Shown piece by piece: positions 24,643 to 34,667 of a stretch of 64,000 nucleotides of DNA. This DNA is from Promicromonospora umidemergens (GTDB lineage Bacteria > Actinomycetota > Actinomycetes > Actinomycetales > Cellulomonadaceae), in assembly GCF_024171995.1 (NCBI RefSeq), contig NZ_JAMTCT010000009.1:62001-126000 (forward strand), in the 5' to 3' direction. How positions within the stretch are numbered: position 1 is the first letter of the stretch; each line of letters opens with the position of its first letter. The position numbers were made by a program, and so were the translations under genes. Under the pieces are notes generated by a model. The model searched no databases. It saw only the letters and a program-made list of their open reading frames with translations, and was not told the origin of the DNA.

Positions 24643-26937
24643 TCAGGGCTTGCGGGCCAGCGCTTCCGTCAGCTCGGTGCTGATCGCCTCGGTGAGCTCC
24701 TCGAGCTCGGCGGCCGTCGGCGGAGTCGCATGGCGGGCATAGCGCTCCTCCTCGGCGGCTCCGGCGAGTGCGGTGAGGCGCTCCGCCGTGTCGTCGGGCA
24801 GGGGCGCGCCCGTGCGGGTGCGCACCTCGTCGGCGATGAACGCGGGAGCCCTGCGCAGGGTGACCGACGGGCCGAGTCGCACGTCCTGCTCCGCGAGCAG
24901 GGCCAGGACGCGGGACCAGGCCCGTTCCGGATCGAGCACCTCCGCCTCCGTGCGCCGCCGGAGCAGGAGCCATGCGGCCCCACCGAGCACGCCGAGCCCG
25001 ATGATCACCGCCACCGCCCAGGCCCACCCGGGCAGCGTCCGGTCGGTCACGTCGCCGTCCTCGGACGAGCCTGCCGCCGAGGCGGCGGGGTCCGACTGCT
25101 CGGGTGCCTGGGTGGGCTGCTGCGTGGGCACCTCGTCGGCCCGCGTGGGCGTGGGTGAGGCGTTCGGGAGGTTGCCGAGACCCGGGTTCGCGTATGACGG
25201 CAGGGGGCCCGTCTGGACCTGGGGCGTCGGCTCGAACCGGACCCAACCGACCGTCGGGAAGTAGATCTCGGGCCAGGCGTGCGAGTCCTGGCCGGTGACC
25301 CGGTAGCCGCCCTGGCCGTCGGGCCGGCCGGGCAGCCAGCCGATGCCGATCCGGGCCGGGAGGTCGAGGCTGCGTGCCATGACCATCATCGAGAGGGCGT
25401 ACTGCGTGCAGTACCCCTCCTTGTTCTGCAGGAAGTCCCAGACGGTGTCGGTCGAGCCACGGTAGTCGGCGTCCGGGTTGTACACGAAGCCCTCGCCGGA
25501 GCGCAGGTGGTTCTGCAGCGCGACGGCCGCGTCGAACCGGGTGGGCGCGTCTCCGGCGACCTCCTGCGCGTAGGCGGCGATCTGGTCCCGGTGCTCGGTG
25601 TCGGGCACCTCTGTGTAGCCGGCCGACCGGGGGTCCCCGGACGTCGGCGCGGCGCGGAGCCGTTCCGGCGTGAGCTCGCGGTCGAGGACGGTGACGCTGT
25701 ACTCGGAGCCGGGCTCGGTGCCGTCGGGGCCGCGGACCTCGTCACGGATCGCGTCGTAGCCCCAGTCGCCGCCGACGTCGACCGAGCGGGGCTCGAGCGG
25801 CAGCGGGAGCTCGGTGCCGGTGAGCCGGCCGATCTCGATGTCCAGCTGTCGGCCCTCGCCGACCGCGCTCTCGCCGTCGGGTGCGAGGACCGTGGACGAG
25901 TCGAATTCGGGCAGGCCGCCGTCGGGCACCGCGCGGCGGGTCTGGACGCCGTCGAACGCCGTGAGGGTCATGACGCGCAGCGGGCCGACGGTCTCGTCCT
26001 CGCCCGTCGTGTACGTCAGCACGGTGCTGGACGAGCGCGCGCTCAACGGCTGGCGCATGTCGAGCTCCGAGGACAGCTCGACCGTGTCGGACGGCGTGGA
26101 GATGAGCTGGTTCCACGTCCCGGCCAGCGCGGGCAGCGCGGCCGTGCCCGTGGCGACGCCGAGCGACGCCGCCGCGACCGCCGCGGCCGTGGCCGCGGTG
26201 ATCCAGGAGCGGAACCGCTGTGCGCGGCGGACCGCCGCGGAGTCGGACTCGCTGTGCCGGCCGGGTGTCACACCCACCGGGTCGACCGTGAGCAGCAGGA
26301 GCATCATGGTCACGCTGATGACGAAGACCGGCCACTGGACCTCACCGATCAGGGTGAGGGGCGGGGTCCACAGGAGCAGCAGGGGCACGCCGGCGAAGCC
26401 GGGCATCCGGGCGCCGGCGAGCGAGTCCGTCACGAGCAGCACCAGCAGGGTGCCGCCGACGGCGACCATGCTGATGGCCTCCCCAGGGCCGACCGGGGCG
26501 ACCTGCGTGCTCATGGTCTCGGTGGCCTGGCGGAACCGCTCGATGACCTGGTCGAAGGAGTCCGGCCCGACGAACGGCTCGAAGCGCTGGCCGGGTCCGC
26601 CGTAGCGAGCCAGGACGAACCAGAACGCGACCACCACACCGGCCGCCGTCGCGACGAACGACGCACTGCCCGACGCGCGGTCGGCGGCCCGGTCGGCGCT
26701 CAAGCCCTGTCCGGCGGCCCGGCGGACGGCCGCGCGGTCGACGGCCGCGCGGATCAGGAAGTACCGCACCAGGCAGCTGGTCGCGGACACGAGGACGACG
26801 CCGGTCGTGCCGGCGGTGAGCCATGGTCCGGGGTCGATGACGAGGGTGAGCGCGTGCATGGACGCGATGACGGCGATGGCGACGAGGACGCCGGAGGCGA
26901 CCGTGCGGACCAGCGGTCCGCGGTGGGCGGGGATCAC
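24643..26937 (-). CDS. TgpA-like membrane transglutaminase
   Basis: Predicted 764 aa. The N-terminal 200 residues form several membrane helices (DUF3488 type), then comes a large extracytoplasmic region with a transglutaminase core: C510 in KEGYCTQYALSMMVMARSL and H553 in GQDSHAWPEIYFPTVGW, with the usual third acid position read as E in RFEPTP. A further membrane helix (about 650-670, WAVAVIIGLGVLGGAAWLLL) and a cytoplasmic DUF4129-like tail follow. The family belongs to the MoxR-DUF58-TgpA trio; the reaction in actinobacteria is unproven but is thought to concern the cell envelope. GTG 26937 overlaps the DUF58 stop by GTGA. Confidence 0.88.
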   Translation of the reverse strand: MIPAHRGPLVRTVASGVLVAIAVIASMHALTLVIDPGPWLTAGTTGVVLVSATSCLVRYFLIRAAVDRAAVRRAAGQGLSADRAADRASGSASFVATAAGVVVAFWFVLARYGGPGQRFEPFVGPDSFDQVIERFRQATETMSTQVAPVGPGEAISMVAVGGTLLVLLVTDSLAGARMPGFAGVPLLLLWTPPLTLIGEVQWPVFVISVTMMLLLLTVDPVGVTPGRHSESDSAAVRRAQRFRSWITAATAAAVAAASLGVATGTAALPALAGTWNQLISTPSDTVELSSELDMRQPLSARSSSTVLTYTTGEDETVGPLRVMTLTAFDGVQTRRAVPDGGLPEFDSSTVLAPDGESAVGEGRQLDIEIGRLTGTELPLPLEPRSVDVGGDWGYDAIRDEVRGPDGTEPGSEYSVTVLDRELTPERLRAAPTSGDPRSAGYTEVPDTEHRDQIAAYAQEVAGDAPTRFDAAVALQNHLRSGEGFVYNPDADYRGSTDTVWDFLQNKEGYCTQYALSMMVMARSLDLPARIGIGWLPGRPDGQGGYRVTGQDSHAWPEIYFPTVGWVRFEPTPQVQTGPLPSYANPGLGNLPNASPTPTRADEVPTQQPTQAPEQSDPAASAAGSSEDGDVTDRTLPGWAWAVAVIIGLGVLGGAAWLLLRRRTEAEVLDPERAWSRVLALLAEQDVRLGPSVTLRRAPAFIADEVRTRTGAPLPDDTAERLTALAGAAEEERYARHATPPTAAELEELTEAISTELTEALARKP

Positions 26938-28247
26938 AGGGCACCTTCCGCGAGCAGAGCCCAGGCGCGCTCTGGATCGGTCCGGGCTTCCGAGGTGCTG
27001 ACGTGCCAGCCGGACGCGCGGAGCTCTGCGGCGGTCTCGTCCAGCTCGTGCTGGAACCCGGGGCCCCGTGGCGAGACGAGGAGTGCCCAGCAGGTCCCCT
27101 CCACGCCCAGGGCGGCGAGGGCGTGGCGGGCGTCGGGGTCGTGCGGGCCGAGCACCGCTATGACGATCTCGCCGGCCGTCCGGGCGAGCCGGAGCGCACG
27201 CGCGGTGGTGCTCGTCGCGTGGTGCCCTTCCGCGGCGCCGCGGTGCCCGCGGATGTCCACGCACGCGTCGAGCAGGGCTGCCCGGCTCGCTCGCGTGGTC
27301 GCGAACCGCAGGCCCTCGAGGCGGGGCGCGACGGCGGTGGTCAGCAGGCGGGTGGGGTGCCCGGCGTCGAGGAACGACGTGGCGATGGAGGCCGCCAGCT
27401 CGACCGCCCACTCGCCGTCGTCCACGGCGGCGGGGCGACGCGGGCTGCCGGCTTCCTGCCGGTGCGGGAGCAGCGAGCGGTCGAGCAGGACGGTCACCGG
27501 GCGCACCCCGGCGCTCTCGTCCGCCCGGACCATGAGCTGGCCCCGGCGAGCGGCGCTCGCCCAGTGGACGCGGCGCGGGTCGTCGCCCGCCACGTACTCG
27601 CGCAGCACGGAGTCGTCGCTCGACTGCAGCCGCGCTCCGGTGGCCGAGTGGTCGACGTCGCCCACCGACCGGGTGCGCACGGCGAGCTCGACGGTGCGCG
27701 GCCACACGGGCACGTGCGTCGCGCTGCCGAGCGGCTGGGTCGCGCGGACGAGGCCGAACACGTCGGTCCGGGTGGTCAGCAGCGGGCCGAGCGACCAGCG
27801 CCCGCGCCGCGTGGGGGTCAGCGAGTAGTGCACGGTGATCCGGTCGGCCCGCGCCGACACGCGGGCGCGGATCCCCTGGTGGCCCGCGAGCTCGTGTGCC
27901 GCCTGCTCGGAGAGTCGCAGCCGGGACAGCCGCTCGTACGCCGCACCGCTGGCCTGGTGTGCGGCGACGAGGAGGCTGACGTCCGCCGTCCGGTCGCGCA
28001 CCACGGGATTCGGGGTCACCGCGCGGGTCACGTGCAGCGCGCCGCGCCCGGACTCGAGCCGCTGGGTGCCGATCGCCACCCAGGCCACCGTCACGGCGAG
28101 CAGCGCTGCCGCGCCCAGCCCGACGAGGTCGGGCAGCGTGAGCACGAGCCCGAGGGGGATCAGCGCACCACCCAGGCAGGCCGCTCCGATACCGCGCGGC
28201 GTCAGCCGGACCCTGCTGATCCGTGCGAGCGTGTCACGCCATCTCAT
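26934..28247 (-). CDS. DUF58 membrane protein of the MoxR operon
   Basis: Predicted 437 aa. Two N-terminal membrane helices (about 20-65) are followed by a beta domain and then the DUF58 signature LREYVAGDDPRRVHWASAARRGQLMVR (around residues 215-245), a von Willebrand-like fold. DUF58 proteins act with a MoxR ATPase and a transglutaminase, probably as an assembly or chaperone unit at the membrane. The gene lies between moxR (20 bases upstream) and the transglutaminase gene (GTGA overlap). No MIDAS-type DxSxS is evident, as is common in DUF58. Confidence 0.88.
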   Translation of the reverse strand: MRWRDTLARISRVRLTPRGIGAACLGGALIPLGLVLTLPDLVGLGAAALLAVTVAWVAIGTQRLESGRGALHVTRAVTPNPVVRDRTADVSLLVAAHQASGAAYERLSRLRLSEQAAHELAGHQGIRARVSARADRITVHYSLTPTRRGRWSLGPLLTTRTDVFGLVRATQPLGSATHVPVWPRTVELAVRTRSVGDVDHSATGARLQSSDDSVLREYVAGDDPRRVHWASAARRGQLMVRADESAGVRPVTVLLDRSLLPHRQEAGSPRRPAAVDDGEWAVELAASIATSFLDAGHPTRLLTTAVAPRLEGLRFATTRASRAALLDACVDIRGHRGAAEGHHATSTTARALRLARTAGEIVIAVLGPHDPDARHALAALGVEGTCWALLVSPRGPGFQHELDETAAELRASGWHVSTSEARTDPERAWALLAEGAL

Positions 28248-28267
28248 GTGCTTGTCGCCCTGGCCGC

Positions 28268-29317
<1,050 letters not shown>

Positions 29318-29719
29318 AGGGGGAGACCTCCATGAGGGCCGAGCTGACAGGCCGGTTTGCTGGCGCGTGGACGCACCGGGTCGGGACCGGGGCGGTAGGC
29401 GCTGCCCGGCTGGTCCAGCGTAGTAGAGATGTAAAGCACTCTGTTGTCTGCATCACGCGGTCTTCACAGATGCCAGAACTGGATTTGCCCTGCCGGATCG
29501 GCTCCCTGCCAGGTCTGGGGATGCTGACGAGAGCGCGGCTCAGCGCTGGTTGGTCCGACATTCCACACCACGCCGGACATGAATTTCCTCCACCTGCTCT
29601 TTACCTCTTTGACCTGCGCATTGAGGGCCGGTGGGTAGTTCTCCCCATCGTTTTTCCCAGTGTGGTGGTGGAAAGTGGAGTAGCGTGGAGTGTGCGGGAG
29701 CGAGAGGAGGTGTTGGCCC
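29318..29719. promoter_or_regulatory. Divergent moxR / mraZ control region with MraZ-type repeats
   Basis: A 402-base gene-free region that must hold promoters in both directions. Immediately before mraZ lie four G-rich hexamers at exact 10-base steps: GTGGTG (29665), GTGGAG (29675), GTGGAG (29685) and CGGGAG (29695). MraZ is known to bind tandem G-rich repeats about one helical turn apart in front of its own operon, so this is the likely autoregulatory site. A TTGACC at 29609-29614 could be a -35 but no good -10 accompanies it. The rest is unremarkable. Confidence 0.65.
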
Positions 29720-30190
29720 ATGACTGCGATGGCAGAAGGTTTCGCGGGTCTGGGCCTGCTTCTCGGTACGTACACCCCGAAGCTGGACGAGAAGGGCCGA
29801 CTGATCCTTCCTGCCAAGTTTCGGGGGCGTCTGTCCAGTGGTCTGGTCATGACCAAAGGGCAGGAGCGGTGCCTCTTTCTTCTCCCGATGGATGAGTTTC
29901 AGCAGATCTATACCCAGATCCGGCAGGCGCCGGTGACGAGCAAGGCTGCGCGGGACTACACGCGAAACTTCCTGGCGGGAGCGAGCGACGAAGTACCGGA
30001 CAAGCAGGGGCGGGTCTCCATCCCGACACACCTGCGCGAGTACGCCGGCCTGGACCGCGAAGTGGTCGTGATCGGGGTCGGTACCCGCGTGGAGGTGTGG
30101 GACGCACCGGCCTGGTCCGCATATCAGGAACAGACCGAACCCGACTACATCGATCAGGCCGAGGAGATCTTCCCCGGGCTGAGCTTCTAG
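29720..30190 (+). CDS. mraZ: Transcriptional regulator MraZ
   Basis: Predicted 156-aa DNA-binding protein of the AbrB-like fold and first gene of the dcw cluster. It contains the two DxxxR-type repeats of the family: DEKGRLILPAKFR and DKQGRVSIPTHLREYAG. The N-terminus has about ten residues more than E. coli MraZ. ATG 29720 follows AGGAGG at nine bases; an in-frame ATG at 29729 is also possible. MraZ forms rings and represses the dcw operon; the tandem repeats upstream fit autoregulation. It is separated from rsmH by 174 bases. Confidence 0.95.
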   Translation: MTAMAEGFAGLGLLLGTYTPKLDEKGRLILPAKFRGRLSSGLVMTKGQERCLFLLPMDEFQQIYTQIRQAPVTSKAARDYTRNFLAGASDEVPDKQGRVSIPTHLREYAGLDREVVVIGVGTRVEVWDAPAWSAYQEQTEPDYIDQAEEIFPGLSF

Positions 30191-30364
30191 GCAGGCGGGG
30201 CAGGTGGCCGTACGGCCAGGCCTCCTCCCGCAGGATCCGGCGCACTTCCCCGCCGCCGGAACCGTGCGGAGGGAGACCTGACCGGACGGCCGGCCCTGCA
30301 GGCCGGTCCGGCAGCTTCAGCAGTACGGCAGGGTACGACGCACGAGGCACGAGAGGAGACACCG

Positions 30365-31408
30365 ATGAACGCGACCGACAGCCGTCCCGGAAACCGCAGC
30401 GACGCTGCCGACCGCCACCTCCCGGTGCTGCTCCAGCGCTGCGTCGACCTGCTCGCACCGGCGCTCACGGAGCCCGGCTCCGTCCTGGTGGACTGCACGC
30501 TCGGCATGGGTGGCCACACCCAGGCCGTCCTCGAGCAGATCCCGACGGCCCGGGTGATCGGCATCGACCGGGACCCGCAGGCGCTGGCCCTTGCGGGCGA
30601 GCGGCTGGCCCGGTTCGGCGACCGCTTCACGCCGGTGCACGCCGTCTACGACGAGATCGTCTCCGTCGTCGACGAGCACGCCGGCGGAGCGGCGCAGGGC
30701 GTGCTCATGGACCTCGGCGTGTCGTCGCTGCAGCTCGACGAGGCCGAGCGGGGCTTCGCGTACGCGCAGGACGCGCCGCTCGACATGCGGATGGACTCCA
30801 CCCAGGACCTGACCGCGGCCGACGTGCTCAACACGTACGACGAGCGTGCCCTCGCGCGGATCCTGCGGGAGTACGGCGAGGAGCGCTTCGCGAGCAGGAT
30901 CGCGAAGAACATCGTCCGCCGTCGGGCGGAGCGGGAGTGGGACCGTAGCGGCGAGCTCGTCGACCTGCTGCGGGCCAGCATCCCCGCCGCCACCCGCAAG
31001 ACGGGCGGCCACCCGGCCAAGCGCACGTTCCAGGCGCTGCGGATCGAGGTGAACGGCGAGCTCGAGGTTCTCGAGCGCGCCGTACCCGCCGCGATCGAGG
31101 CGCTCGCCGTGGGTGGCCGGATCGTCGTGGAGTCGTACCAGTCGCTGGAGGACCGGATCGTCAAGCGCGCCATCGCGCAGGGCACGACGTCGTCCGCGCC
31201 GGCCGGGCTGCCCGTCGAGCCGGAGACGCACAAGCCGTATCTCGAGCCGCTCACCCGGGGCGCCGAGGAGGCCGACGCCGAAGAGCTGGAGCGCAACCCG
31301 CGCTCCGCGTCGGTCCGGCTGCGTGCCGCACGGCGTCTGCGGCCCACACCCGACCACCTGATCGACCGCACCACCAAGCACCACACCGCGAAGGAGGACC
31401 GCCGATGA
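30365..31408 (+). CDS. rsmH: 16S rRNA (cytosine-1402-N4)-methyltransferase RsmH
   Basis: Predicted 347 aa (MraW). It methylates N4 of C1402 in 16S rRNA with SAM. The SAM site is [16 protein letters not shown] (about residues 38-53) with [12 protein letters not shown]; the family motifs [28 protein letters not shown] and [16 protein letters not shown] are present. Slightly longer than E. coli RsmH because of a C-terminal basic stretch. ATG 30365 follows GAGAGGAGACACCG. The stop overlaps ftsL by ATGA. Confidence 0.96.
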   Translation: MNATDSRPGNRSDAADRHLPVLLQRCVDLLAPALTEPGSVLVDCTLGMGGHTQAVLEQIPTARVIGIDRDPQALALAGERLARFGDRFTPVHAVYDEIVSVVDEHAGGAAQGVLMDLGVSSLQLDEAERGFAYAQDAPLDMRMDSTQDLTAADVLNTYDERALARILREYGEERFASRIAKNIVRRRAEREWDRSGELVDLLRASIPAATRKTGGHPAKRTFQALRIEVNGELEVLERAVPAAIEALAVGGRIVVESYQSLEDRIVKRAIAQGTTSSAPAGLPVEPETHKPYLEPLTRGAEEADAEELERNPRSASVRLRAARRLRPTPDHLIDRTTKHHTAKEDRR

Positions 31409-31833
31409 GCGCTTCCACTGCTGCGACGGCCCGCGCTGCCCGTCCGGCCGAGCTGCCCCGCACCCGCCGGGCTCCGCTGACCGCTGTCTCCGGGGGCGCC
31501 GCACAGCGCGGCAGCCGCCTTGACGTCGTCCGCGCGCCGCTGCGCTCGAAGAGCCGCGTGCCGTTCCTCGTGCTGTGCGCCACCCTGATGGTCGTCTCGC
31601 TCGTCGCGGTGCTGGTGCTGAACACCACGCTGGCCCGCGGGTCCTACGAGATGTCTGAGCTGCAGGGCGAGGTCGCACAGACCGCCCAGGACGTGCAGGG
31701 GCTCCAGGAGGACCTGAGCGCCGCCGAGACGAGCCTGCCGGACAAGGCGCGCAGCCTCGGCATGGTGCCGGCGGAGAACCCGACCATGGTCAGTCTCCGT
31801 ACCGGCAAGGTGGTGAGGGGGACAGACCGATGA
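31405..31833 (+). CDS. ftsL: Cell division protein FtsL
   Basis: Predicted 142-aa bitopic membrane protein. A cytoplasmic N-terminus of about 50 residues leads to one membrane helix ([21 protein letters not shown], about 53-73) and a periplasm-side coiled coil ([20 protein letters not shown]) ending in [15 protein letters not shown]. This is the usual FtsL shape; sequence is poorly conserved and the name rests on position between rsmH and ftsI with overlaps on both sides. FtsL links FtsQ/DivIC to the FtsW-FtsI synthase. Confidence 0.88.
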   Translation: MSASTAATARAARPAELPRTRRAPLTAVSGGAAQRGSRLDVVRAPLRSKSRVPFLVLCATLMVVSLVAVLVLNTTLARGSYEMSELQGEVAQTAQDVQGLQEDLSAAETSLPDKARSLGMVPAENPTMVSLRTGKVVRGTDR

Positions 31834-33917
31834 CCCGGCCGGCGTCGGGCTCGGGCCGGCAGCGCACCCCGTCGGGGGGCGCTGCCGGACCACGTGCTGG
31901 CCAGCCGCGCGCGCAGCCTGCCCGGCAGGGCAAGCAAGCAGCGGCTCCGCGGCGCAAGCAGGGCGGCGTCCAGGCGGGAAAGCCTCAGCCCCGGCAAGCC
32001 AGGTCGCAGAAGCCGCAGCCCGAGCGGCAGCCGTCCACGAAGACCCAGCCACGTGCGACCAGCGCCCGGCTGGGTCTTCAGGCACCCCGGGGTGGGCGGA
32101 CGCCGCCCGCCAAGGCCCGGCCCGCGCGGTCCCGGGTGGCGCGTCCGCTGCCGCCCCGTCCGGGCCGTCCGGAGGTGCGGCAGCGCTGGCTGGTCGGCCT
32201 CGCCGTGGTGGTGGTCCTCGTGTTCCTGGTGCGGCTCGTCCACGTGCAGCTCATCGAGGGGCCGAGCCTCGCCGCGAAGGCGGAGGCGGCGCGCACGGCC
32301 ACCGCGGTGACCCCCGCGCACCGTGGCGACATCACCGACGCGAACGGCGTGACGCTCGCGACCTCGGTCGACCGCTACACGGTCGTCGCGGATCCCAAGG
32401 CGATCAAGGACTTCAGGGGCACCGGACGCCCGCACGTCGACGGAAGGAGGGTGGAGGACGGCGCCCTGGGCATCGCCCAGCTGCTCGCGCCGATCCTCGA
32501 CCTGCCGAAGAACGAGCTGGCGGCGCGGCTCGTCGGCGACTCGCGCTACGAGGTGCTCGCCAAGAACGTGGTGCCCGAGGCGCAGCGCGCCATCTCCGAC
32601 CTCGAGATCCGTGCGTACATCCGGACCGACCTCACCTCGCGGCGTACCTACCCGTCGCGCACGGTGGGGGGTTCGCTGGTGGGCTTCGTCGACCACGAGC
32701 AGACCGGCCGGGGCGGGATCGAGGCGGCGTACGACGACATCCTGTCCGGTACTGCTGGCTCGGACACGTACGAGCGCAGCCTCGACGGCCTGCGCATCCC
32801 GGCGGCAGGGCAGGAGTCGGTCCCGGCCGTGCCGGGCGACGACGTCGCGCTCACGCTGGTGCACGACATCCAGTGGAAGGCGCAGGACGCCATCGACGAG
32901 GCGCAGCGCACGTCCGGCTCGGAGTACGGCATAGCGATCGTCCAGGATGCGCGCACGGGCGAGATCGTCGCGCTCGCGGACTCCGGAGCGGTGGACCCGA
33001 ACGACCGGTCCACTGCGGCGGTCGCGGGCGGGTCGCGTGCGGTGAAGGACGTGTTCGACCCCGGGTCGACGGGCAAGGTGATCACGATGGCCGCCGCCCT
33101 CGAGGGTGGCTACTGGAACCCGGACAGCCGGTTCACCGTGCCCGACACCTACACGACGCCCAACGGCCAGACGTTCCACGACTCCCATGACCACCCGGTG
33201 CAGCGGCTCACCCTGACCGGTGTCCTGGCCCAGTCGTCGAACACCGGGACCGTCATGGTGGGCGAGAAGATCCCGCTGGCGGAGCGGCAGGACTATCTGC
33301 AGGAGTTCGGCTTCGGCGAGCCGACCGGGCTCGGCCTGCCGGGCGAGTCGGTAGGCCTCATGCCACCGGACGACGTCGCCGACTGGGACGGCCGCACGCA
33401 GTACGCGGTGCTGTTCGGGCAGGGCCTGTCCGTCAACGCGATGCAGGCCACCAGCGTGTTCTCGACGGTGGCGAACGGCGGCGTGCGGATGGCGCCGACG
33501 CTGTTCAAGGGCACCACGAGCCCGGACGGCACGGTGACACCTGCCGAGCACGAGCCGGGGGAGCGGGTGGTCTCGGAGGAGACCGCCGACACCGTCGTCG
33601 AGATGATGGAGGCCGTGACCGAGGACGGTGGCACCGGCACCAACGCCGTCGTGCCCGGCTACCGGGTGGCGGGCAAGACCGGCACCGCGCAGATGCCTGC
33701 CGGCGACGGCTGGACGTACATGGCCTCGTTCATCGGGGTCGCCCCGGCGGACGATCCCCGGTACACCGTCTCCGTGTTCCTCAAGAGCCCGAGCACCTCG
33801 ATCTTCGGCGGTGACGTCGCGGCTCCGGTGTTCAGCGACATCATGGGGTTCACGCTGCAGAAGATGGACGTGCCGCCCAGCAAGAACAACGATCGGCAGC
33901 TCAGGACCGAGTGGTGA
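31830..33917 (+). CDS. ftsI: Penicillin-binding protein 3, septal transpeptidase FtsI
   Basis: Predicted 695 aa. The first about 110 residues are a Lys/Arg/Pro/Gln-rich, probably disordered cytoplasmic tail; one membrane helix follows (WLVGLAVVVVLVFLVRLVHVQL, about 115-136), then the pedestal and transpeptidase. Active-site motifs are S413-T-G-K416, S469-S-N471 and K616-T-G. It crosslinks septal peptidoglycan in complex with FtsW. It overlaps ftsL by ATGA. In other actinobacteria murE follows directly; here a convergent TetR gene begins 12 bases after the stop. Confidence 0.96.
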   Translation: MTRPASGSGRQRTPSGGAAGPRAGQPRAQPARQGKQAAAPRRKQGGVQAGKPQPRQARSQKPQPERQPSTKTQPRATSARLGLQAPRGGRTPPAKARPARSRVARPLPPRPGRPEVRQRWLVGLAVVVVLVFLVRLVHVQLIEGPSLAAKAEAARTATAVTPAHRGDITDANGVTLATSVDRYTVVADPKAIKDFRGTGRPHVDGRRVEDGALGIAQLLAPILDLPKNELAARLVGDSRYEVLAKNVVPEAQRAISDLEIRAYIRTDLTSRRTYPSRTVGGSLVGFVDHEQTGRGGIEAAYDDILSGTAGSDTYERSLDGLRIPAAGQESVPAVPGDDVALTLVHDIQWKAQDAIDEAQRTSGSEYGIAIVQDARTGEIVALADSGAVDPNDRSTAAVAGGSRAVKDVFDPGSTGKVITMAAALEGGYWNPDSRFTVPDTYTTPNGQTFHDSHDHPVQRLTLTGVLAQSSNTGTVMVGEKIPLAERQDYLQEFGFGEPTGLGLPGESVGLMPPDDVADWDGRTQYAVLFGQGLSVNAMQATSVFSTVANGGVRMAPTLFKGTTSPDGTVTPAEHEPGERVVSEETADTVVEMMEAVTEDGGTGTNAVVPGYRVAGKTGTAQMPAGDGWTYMASFIGVAPADDPRYTVSVFLKSPSTSIFGGDVAAPVFSDIMGFTLQKMDVPPSKNNDRQLRTEW

Positions 33918-33929
33918 GCCCTGCGTCGA

Positions 33930-34577
33930 TCAGGCGCTCGCGATCTGCACGGGGCTGCCCAGCGTGGCGGTCAGGACCGACTCGATAGCGAACCGGGTGG
34001 CCTCGGCGAGGTCGACGGCTTCCGGGTCGAGCAGCCACTGCAGCTGAAGGCCGTCCATGACCGCGATGACGGCGTTGGCGGCGCGCTCGGCCTCGCCGTC
34101 GGGCAGCCGCACGTCGCGCTCGGTGGCCAGGTCGCGCACCGCCTGCGAGATCTCGCCGCGGAGCACCGCGAACCGCTGCGCCACCCAGCTGGAGGCCGGG
34201 TGGCCGTCGGTGACGGACTCCCCGGTGAGCACCGCGTACGCCTGTACGATGCCGCGCCGGTCGGCGTTCAGCCGTGCCGTGGTGACCAGGTGCCGGAACA
34301 GGTCCAGGCCGCCGGGGATGTGCTTGCCCTCCAGGTGCTGCACGTCCACGCGGTCCCGGTACTCCAGCACCTCCCACAGCAGCTTGTCCTTGCTGCCGAA
34401 GTGGTGCAGCACCCCGGCGTGGGTGATGCCGACCTGTGCGGCGACGTCGACCAGCGAGCCCTGGTGGTAGCCCTTGGACCCGAACACCCGCGTGGCCGCG
34501 GCGAGGATCTCCTCCCGCCGGTGGGCGCGGGTGGGTCGCTTGGCCTTCGGGGCAGCCTGCTCGGTCGCTTCGGACAT
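33930..34577 (-). CDS. TetR family transcriptional regulator
   Basis: Predicted 215 aa. The N-terminal helix-turn-helix is REEILAAATRVFGSKGYHQGSLVDVAAQVGITHAGVLHHFGSKDKLL with the classic TetR helix 2-3 layout; the C-terminal ligand domain is not assignable. It is divergent from the GH3 gene and the palindrome 34602-34621 lies between them, so it probably represses both itself and the sugar operon until an inducer binds. The start ATG 34577 was preferred over ATG 34583 because a TATCGT box lies exactly six bases before it, the leaderless pattern seen elsewhere in this window; there is no ribosome site. Confidence 0.88.
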   Translation of the reverse strand: MSEATEQAAPKAKRPTRAHRREEILAAATRVFGSKGYHQGSLVDVAAQVGITHAGVLHHFGSKDKLLWEVLEYRDRVDVQHLEGKHIPGGLDLFRHLVTTARLNADRRGIVQAYAVLTGESVTDGHPASSWVAQRFAVLRGEISQAVRDLATERDVRLPDGEAERAANAVIAVMDGLQLQWLLDPEAVDLAEATRFAIESVLTATLGSPVQIASA

Positions 34578-34601
34578 GCCCATACGATACGGGTGAACGG
34601 G

Positions 34602-34621
34602 CTTACTAACCAGTTAGTAAG
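34602..34621. promoter_or_regulatory. TetR operator, 20-bp palindrome
   Basis: CTTACTAACCAGTTAGTAAG, with 9-base perfect arms around CA. It covers a possible -35 of tetR (TGGTTA on the - strand, 34607-34612) and of the GH3 gene (TTACTA, 34603-34608, with TTGAAT at 34627-34632), so one bound dimer or dimer pair would shut both promoters. It stands out as AT-rich in GC-rich surroundings. Confidence 0.85.
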
Positions 34622-34667
34622 TGTGGTTGAATGCGTGGCAGCCGTCCGACGCTGAACGGAGATCACG

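Noticed and set aside
31644-33551. 635-codon - strand frame opposite ftsL-ftsI
   Set aside because: Shadow of ftsI, whose three active-site motifs are in the + frame.
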